Shown piece by piece: positions 60,215-64,000 of a stretch of 64,000 nt of DNA (position 1 is the stretch's first letter; every line of letters starts with the position of its first letter). The translations under genes and the position numbers were made by a program. The notes beneath the pieces were generated by a model that was not told the origin of the DNA, searched no databases, and saw only the letters and a list, made by a program, of their open reading frames with translations. Source of the stretch: Actinomycetes bacterium (GTDB taxonomy: Bacteria; Actinomycetota; Thermoleophilia; Gaiellales; F1-60-MAGs149); contig JANYCN010000072.1 in the NCBI GenBank assembly GCA_025360225.1, positions 16,583-80,582 of the forward strand, given 5' to 3'.

Positions 60215-61801
60215 CTAGACCGCACCCTCGTTCACGAACCGTCCGAGCACCTCGTACTTGGCGGGGTCCGCGGTGCGGTAGTAGAGCGCGATCCCCGCTC
60301 CGATCAGCGGCACGAGCACGCCGATGATGCCGAGAAGGTTGAACTGGAGCGCCGCCCACCCTGAGAACAGCTCGAACCGCCGGCCGACATACACGTTCCC
60401 CGACTGCGAGGCCAGGAAGTACAGGTTGTGATAGCAGAGCAGGAGCACGAAGATCTGGGCGCCGAAGCCGATCCATGGTGCTGCGATCGTCTTCCACCAG
60501 TGCATCTCGGTTGGATGCTCACGCTTGAAGTAGAAGAACGTCGAGAGCGCGGCGAAGGCCTGCACCAGCACGATCCAGATCACACCCTGCACCGACGTCC
60601 ATCCGTACATCTCATACGACGTGTGGTTGAAGCCCCAGAACAGGAGACAGATTACGGCGTTGATGATCGCCACGACGGTGATCGCGACGTGCGGCGTCTT
60701 GTGCTTCGGGTGCGTCCTGCCGAGTGCGCGCGGCATGATGCCTTCACGGCCCATCGCGTACCAGTAGCGAAGCCCAGCGTTCGTGAGCGCCGAGGCACAC
60801 GCGAGCGATCCGGTGACGATCAGCCAGTCCATCGCGCTGGCGAAGAACGAGCCCACGTAGGCGTGCATCGGGCCGGTCACGAAGCTCTTCACCGGATCCG
60901 GCACGAACGTGTACCCGTTCAGGGTGATCGGCTTGGCGTCGTTCAGAGCGGTCGAGATCGCATCGCCGGATCCGTATGCCGTGGTGACGGCCCACATCAT
61001 TAGCGAGTAGAGCGCGCCGACGCCGAGGCACGAGAAGTAGACCGCGATCGGGATCGTCCTGACCGGGTCACGCGACTCCTCAGCGTAGTTTGGTGCGGCC
61101 TCGAATCCGACCCAGGACCAGAACGCGAAGAACACGCCGATCCCGGGCGCGAGGCCCTTCGTGAGCCCGTTCACGGGATTGATCGGTGCCAGCTGGATCC
61201 CGTCCCGTCCGCCGCGTGCAAGGACGACGATCGTGAAGATCAGGATCACGATCAGCTCGCCGATCAGCGCGACGCCGAGGATCTTGACCGAGACCTCGAC
61301 GTCGAAGTAGCCCAGGATGAAGACGACGACGACCGCGCCAAGAGCGAGGTAGATCCAGGGGATGCCGTGGATGCCGAGGTGCGCGTTCAGCGTGTTCTGG
61401 GTGAAGGTCGCGAAGCCACCGATCAGTGACGCGCCGAAAAGGGTGTACGCGATCATCAGCGAGAACCCGGACATCATGCCCATCACCCGGCCGAGGCCGT
61501 GGCTGACGAACGTGTACATGCCGCCCGCAGCGCGCACCTTCAGGCACATCTGCACGTACGCGACCGAGAAGATCATGAGGACGATCGTCGCGAAGATGAA
61601 CGCGCCCGGGCCGCCATAACCGGATCCCTGCGGGCCGACGTACGGCGTGTTGAACAGCGTCACGGCAAGCGGCGCCGAGCCCGTCACGCACAGGAAGAGC
61701 ACGCCGATCAGTCCGACCGCGCCGCCCTTGAGCTGGTTCCCCTCCCCGAGCGTCGACGCATCGACGTTCGTCATCGCACCCTCGTGGTGCATATCGGTCA
61801 T
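60215..61801 (-). CDS. APC-family permease, likely substrate importer for the lut operon
   Basis: A 528-residue membrane protein with about twelve to thirteen spans. The first span (LIGVLFLCVTGSAPLAVTLF) has the TGSAP motif, and FWSWVGFEAAPNYAEESRDP is typical of amino-acid/polyamine/organocation transporters. It lacks the usual LctP or LldP lactate permease fold, so its link to lactate rests on operon position only. ATG 61801 has a strong GGAGGAGGG upstream. It leads the lutABC genes. Confidence 0.9.
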   Translation of the reverse strand: MTDMHHEGAMTNVDASTLGEGNQLKGGAVGLIGVLFLCVTGSAPLAVTLFNTPYVGPQGSGYGGPGAFIFATIVLMIFSVAYVQMCLKVRAAGGMYTFVSHGLGRVMGMMSGFSLMIAYTLFGASLIGGFATFTQNTLNAHLGIHGIPWIYLALGAVVVVFILGYFDVEVSVKILGVALIGELIVILIFTIVVLARGGRDGIQLAPINPVNGLTKGLAPGIGVFFAFWSWVGFEAAPNYAEESRDPVRTIPIAVYFSCLGVGALYSLMMWAVTTAYGSGDAISTALNDAKPITLNGYTFVPDPVKSFVTGPMHAYVGSFFASAMDWLIVTGSLACASALTNAGLRYWYAMGREGIMPRALGRTHPKHKTPHVAITVVAIINAVICLLFWGFNHTSYEMYGWTSVQGVIWIVLVQAFAALSTFFYFKREHPTEMHWWKTIAAPWIGFGAQIFVLLLCYHNLYFLASQSGNVYVGRRFELFSGWAALQFNLLGIIGVLVPLIGAGIALYYRTADPAKYEVLGRFVNEGAV

Positions 61802-61868
61802 ACGCCCTCCTCCGGTTTCCCTCCAGACTTGGGTAGTGTGCGCGAAACGCGCCGCGTTGTCCAGTCGG

Positions 61869-62084
61869 CTAGTGGTGTGATTGGGAGATGGGCGCGTTCA
61901 TCGAGTGTCTGGAGCGAGCGGGAGCGTTGCGCGTCGCGTAGGGCTTGCTGGAGCACGTGCAGGCGGCGCGCGACGTTTCGGCTTCGCGGCTGGCTGGCTC
62001 AACCACGCGACGGGTGGCTGAGCCGGTAAGCGCAGGACGATCCAGGGAGCCGGATGACCATGCCATCTCGCAATCAGACCACTG
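61869..62084. mobile_element. MITE-like element, copy 2
   Basis: A 216-bp relative of the copy at 9513. The left end reads CTAGTGGTGTGATTG and the right end CAATCAGACCACTGG. The right part (AAGCGCAGGACGATCCAGG, ATGACCATGCCATCTCGCAATC) matches copy 1 closely, while the left half is longer and more diverged (GAGCGAGCGGGAGCGTTGCG). The last base pairs (CTGG instead of CTAG) show one damaged terminus. It lies upstream of the APC/lut operon promoter. Confidence 0.78.
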
Positions 62085-62092
62085 GCGTGCGG

Positions 62093-62776
62093 CTACGAGG
62101 CCTTCGTCGTGATCGTCTGCGTGACGCTCTTCGGGCCGGCCTGGACGGTGATCTGGATCTTCACGGGCGTGCCGCGCTTGATCGTCGTCTTCGGCAGCCA
62201 GTTGATGTTCGTCGGGTTCGTCGTCACCAACGGCCCGGTCGGCGTGTCGTAGCGAACGATCGGCGGGACGAGTCGCTTCCCCTTCGGTGTCATCAGGTTA
62301 AGGGTCAGCTTGATCCTACGCGCGTTCGTCGTGTAGCTCAACGCGAGCGCCAGGCGCTTGCCGTGCTTGCGGTCGTGGTAGACGTGCCACTTGGTGTAGT
62401 TCAGCACCGTCGCCTCGGTGAAGCGGCCGAGCGTCGAGTACGGCGTCGCGAGGTCGTTCGTGTGCACGATCCACCAGTACTGGCCAGCCCAGAGCGCATC
62501 TTTCGGCTGCCACGAGACGCCCGGGTAGAGCTGCGACGCGACCACGTTGTCGGCCAGGAACGCACCGTTCGTGTCGCGCGCGGGCTTGTCGGCGAGCACC
62601 ACCTGGTCGGCGACGCTCCCGTTGTCGAGGTGCCACGTCAGCACGAGTGGGTTCTTCGGTGACAACGTGTGCTTGGCATCGATCGCCGGCAGATCCAGCA
62701 CCGCGCCGGCGAGCGCGGCGGCTGGGACGGCGAGGCCGATGATCGTCGTTCCGAGCGCGGTCCGTCTGATCCCCAT
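62093..62776 (-). CDS. Secreted protein of unknown function
   Basis: A 227-residue exported protein: signal MGIRRTALGTTIIGLAVPAAALA, then a beta-rich domain (VLDLPAIDAKHTLSPKNPLVL, YWWIVHTNDLATPYS, NINWLPKTTIKRGTPVKIQI). No membrane span follows and no enzyme motif is seen. The lysine-rich C-terminus suggests a cell-envelope location. ATG 62776 follows TACACT (complement of 62783-62788) by 6 nt. I do not recognise the family. Confidence 0.75.
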   Translation of the reverse strand: MGIRRTALGTTIIGLAVPAAALAGAVLDLPAIDAKHTLSPKNPLVLTWHLDNGSVADQVVLADKPARDTNGAFLADNVVASQLYPGVSWQPKDALWAGQYWWIVHTNDLATPYSTLGRFTEATVLNYTKWHVYHDRKHGKRLALALSYTTNARRIKLTLNLMTPKGKRLVPPIVRYDTPTGPLVTTNPTNINWLPKTTIKRGTPVKIQITVQAGPKSVTQTITTKAS

Positions 62777-62810
62777 ACGCGCAGTGTAGGCCAGCGGCGA
62801 CACTGTCGGG

Positions 62811-63659
62811 GTGTCCGATGGGGTGATCGAGGTTCTCACGACGACCGATCCGTTCGATCTCGCGGGTCTCCTCGCCTTCCTCGGCGAGCGGGCGATCGCT
62901 GCGGTTGAGCGCCTTCAGGACGGCGTCTACACGCGCACCCTCCCGCTCGCGCATGGCGGCGGGCTCGTACAGCTCGCAGCGGCCGGCGGCGGCGTCTCCT
63001 TGGCGCTCGAGCTGGACGACCCGGTTGACGCGGCGGAGGCGATCGCCTGCTGCCGGCGACTGCTCGATCTCGACGCCGATCCGGCCGCCATCGCAGACCT
63101 GCTGGGTGCAGACGCCGTCCTGGGTGACGTCGTCCGCGCCCGGCCCGGCCTCCGAGCCCCTGGCTGCGTCGACCCGCACGAGATCGTCGTGCGCGCGATG
63201 CTCGGCCAACAGGTCTCGGTGCGTGGCGCCCGCACGCTCGCGGGCCGGCTGGTCGAGCGTCTCGGTGAGCCGTGGCGCGAAGGCTGGCGTCGCTTCCCGA
63301 CGGCCGATGCGATCGCCGCGTCAGACCCGTCGCTCCTCGGTCTCCCACGCGCCCGAGCGGCGGCGCTCGTTGGCGCCTGCGCGGCGCTCGCTGACGGCTC
63401 GCTCGTGCTGCGGCCAGGCACCGACCCGATCGCTGCGCGTGCAGCGCTCGTCGCGCTCACCGGCATCGGCCCGTGGACCGCCGAGTACGTCGCGATGCGA
63501 GCGCTCGGCGACGCGGACGCGTACCCAGCAACCGACCTCGGAGTGCGCCACGCCCTCGCGCGGCTTCCGGGCGGCGCGGACGTCGACCCAGAGCGCTGGC
63601 GCCCGTACCGCTCGTACGCCACCCACCACCTTTGGGCATCCTTGGCGCACCCGGGCTGA
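62811..63659 (+). CDS. alkA: DNA-3-methyladenine glycosylase II (AlkA-type)
   Basis: A 282-residue base-excision repair enzyme that removes alkylated purines. An AlkA N-terminal domain (FDLAGLLAFLGERAIAAVER, VYTRTL) precedes the helix-hairpin-helix glycosylase domain: EIVVRAMLGQQVSVRGARTL, LTGIGPWTAEYVAMRALGD and the catalytic Asp in YPATDLGVR. There is no fused Ada methyltransferase domain. GTG 62811 is the start. It ends 99 nt before element copy 3. Confidence 0.93.
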   Translation: MSDGVIEVLTTTDPFDLAGLLAFLGERAIAAVERLQDGVYTRTLPLAHGGGLVQLAAAGGGVSLALELDDPVDAAEAIACCRRLLDLDADPAAIADLLGADAVLGDVVRARPGLRAPGCVDPHEIVVRAMLGQQVSVRGARTLAGRLVERLGEPWREGWRRFPTADAIAASDPSLLGLPRARAAALVGACAALADGSLVLRPGTDPIAARAALVALTGIGPWTAEYVAMRALGDADAYPATDLGVRHALARLPGGADVDPERWRPYRSYATHHLWASLAHPG

Positions 63660-63758
63660 GCCTTCCCCCCGGGATGCGCGCGGGGGTGTGTCGGGAGGCA
63701 GGCGTGCGTGCCGAGACCGCGCCCGAACGTACGCGAAAGCGGTGTCGGGGCGCGGCGG

Positions 63759-64000
63759 CTAGTGGTCTGATTGTGAAATGGCGTGGTCATCCGACTGCCT
63801 GGATCGTCCTGCGCTTGCCGGCTCTGCCACCCGTCGGGTGGCTCTGCCAGCGAGCTGCGGCTTCGCGGGAGCGTCGCGCGCCGCTTGCACTTAGCGTGTC
63901 AAGGCCTTCGCCTTGACACGCGTGCGAGCGGGCGTGCTATCCAGCACGCCCGCGATCAGCAAGCCCTGCGCGACGCGCAACGCTCCCGCTCGCTTCAGAC
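63759..64000. mobile_element. MITE-like element, copy 3 (inverted, runs off the window)
   Basis: Begins CTAGTGGTCTGATTGT; the first 110 bp match the reverse complement of copy 1 (ATCCGACTGCCTGGATCGTC, CCACCCGTCGGGTGG). It then extends beyond copy 1 with two perfect hairpins: CGTGTCAAGGC/GCCTTGACACG (63895-63920) and GCGGGCGTGCT/AGCACGCCCGC (63928-63953). The end (CAACGCTCCCGCTCGCTTC) matches the inner part of copy 2 in reverse. The other terminus must lie beyond 64000. Confidence 0.8.

Noticed and set aside
1..64000. tRNA, rRNA, tmRNA, SRP RNA, RNase P RNA or known riboswitches
   Set aside because: I looked through all intergenic gaps for the conserved cores and saw none; small or divergent RNAs cannot be excluded by eye.

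Overview
This 64 kb window is very GC-rich chromosomal DNA from an actinobacterium. The gene content (Ku plus a stand-alone LigD-type polymerase, a ROK-regulated xylose operon, LutABC, stand-alone AlkA, many GTG/TTG starts) and the dense, overlapping gene packing fit a deep-branching lineage such as Thermoleophilia (Solirubrobacterales-like). That placement is inference; no rRNA or tRNA gene lies here to test it. About 62 protein genes are supported. Many lack a Shine-Dalgarno and instead carry a TAnnnT hexamer 6 to 9 nt before the start codon, which points to leaderless mRNAs.

Layout. 1-9.5 kb: a partial MarR regulator, an ECF sigma factor with a coupled membrane protein, a VOC protein, a cyclophilin lipoprotein, an M42 peptidase, a ketoacyl synthase, a YigZ/APH/aat run, AlgH and fumC. 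9.7-15.4 kb: cyclase, secreted trypsin-like protease, Ku and primase-polymerase, ACT protein, methyltransferase. 15.5-22.7 kb: a complete xylose module (xylB, xylA, ROK repressor, binding protein, ATPase, permease) with two matching operators. 23-28 kb: ArsR with an insertion-broken SRPBCC gene, a second SRPBCC gene, ABC-F, ZIP transporter and a secreted protein. 28.2-37.3 kb: an aromatic-catabolism-like cluster (two FAH hydrolases, extradiol dioxygenase, HpaB-type monooxygenase, ADC-like protein, SDR, ALDH, a lone lipoyl domain). 37.3-38.3 kb: a cyclase remnant, a structured intergenic stretch and an ArsC-family gene with an in-frame UGA at the catalytic cysteine. 38.3-46.9 kb: gltBD and mutS2. 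46.9-48.9 kb: a gene graveyard (IclR and AAA/DUF234 remnants, a frameshifted hydrolase). 48.9-57.4 kb: transporters, hydrolases, gnd, a glutamine amidotransferase, an aldolase and an RNB ribonuclease. 57.4-61.8 kb: lutCBA with an APC permease. 61.8-64 kb: a secreted protein and AlkA between two copies of a repeat element.

The most notable points are: (1) a probable selenocysteine ArsC-family protein at 37862-38215, with UGA exactly at the nucleophile position, a promoter placed for the upstream ATG and a hairpin just after the UGA; (2) a family of non-autonomous, MITE-like elements with about 32-bp terminal inverted repeats and TA-flanked ends in three intergenic spots; (3) a second, unrelated inverted-repeat element that has inserted into and split an SRPBCC gene; (4) a cluster of decaying genes at 46.9-48.9 kb; (5) two xyl operators with the same geometry.
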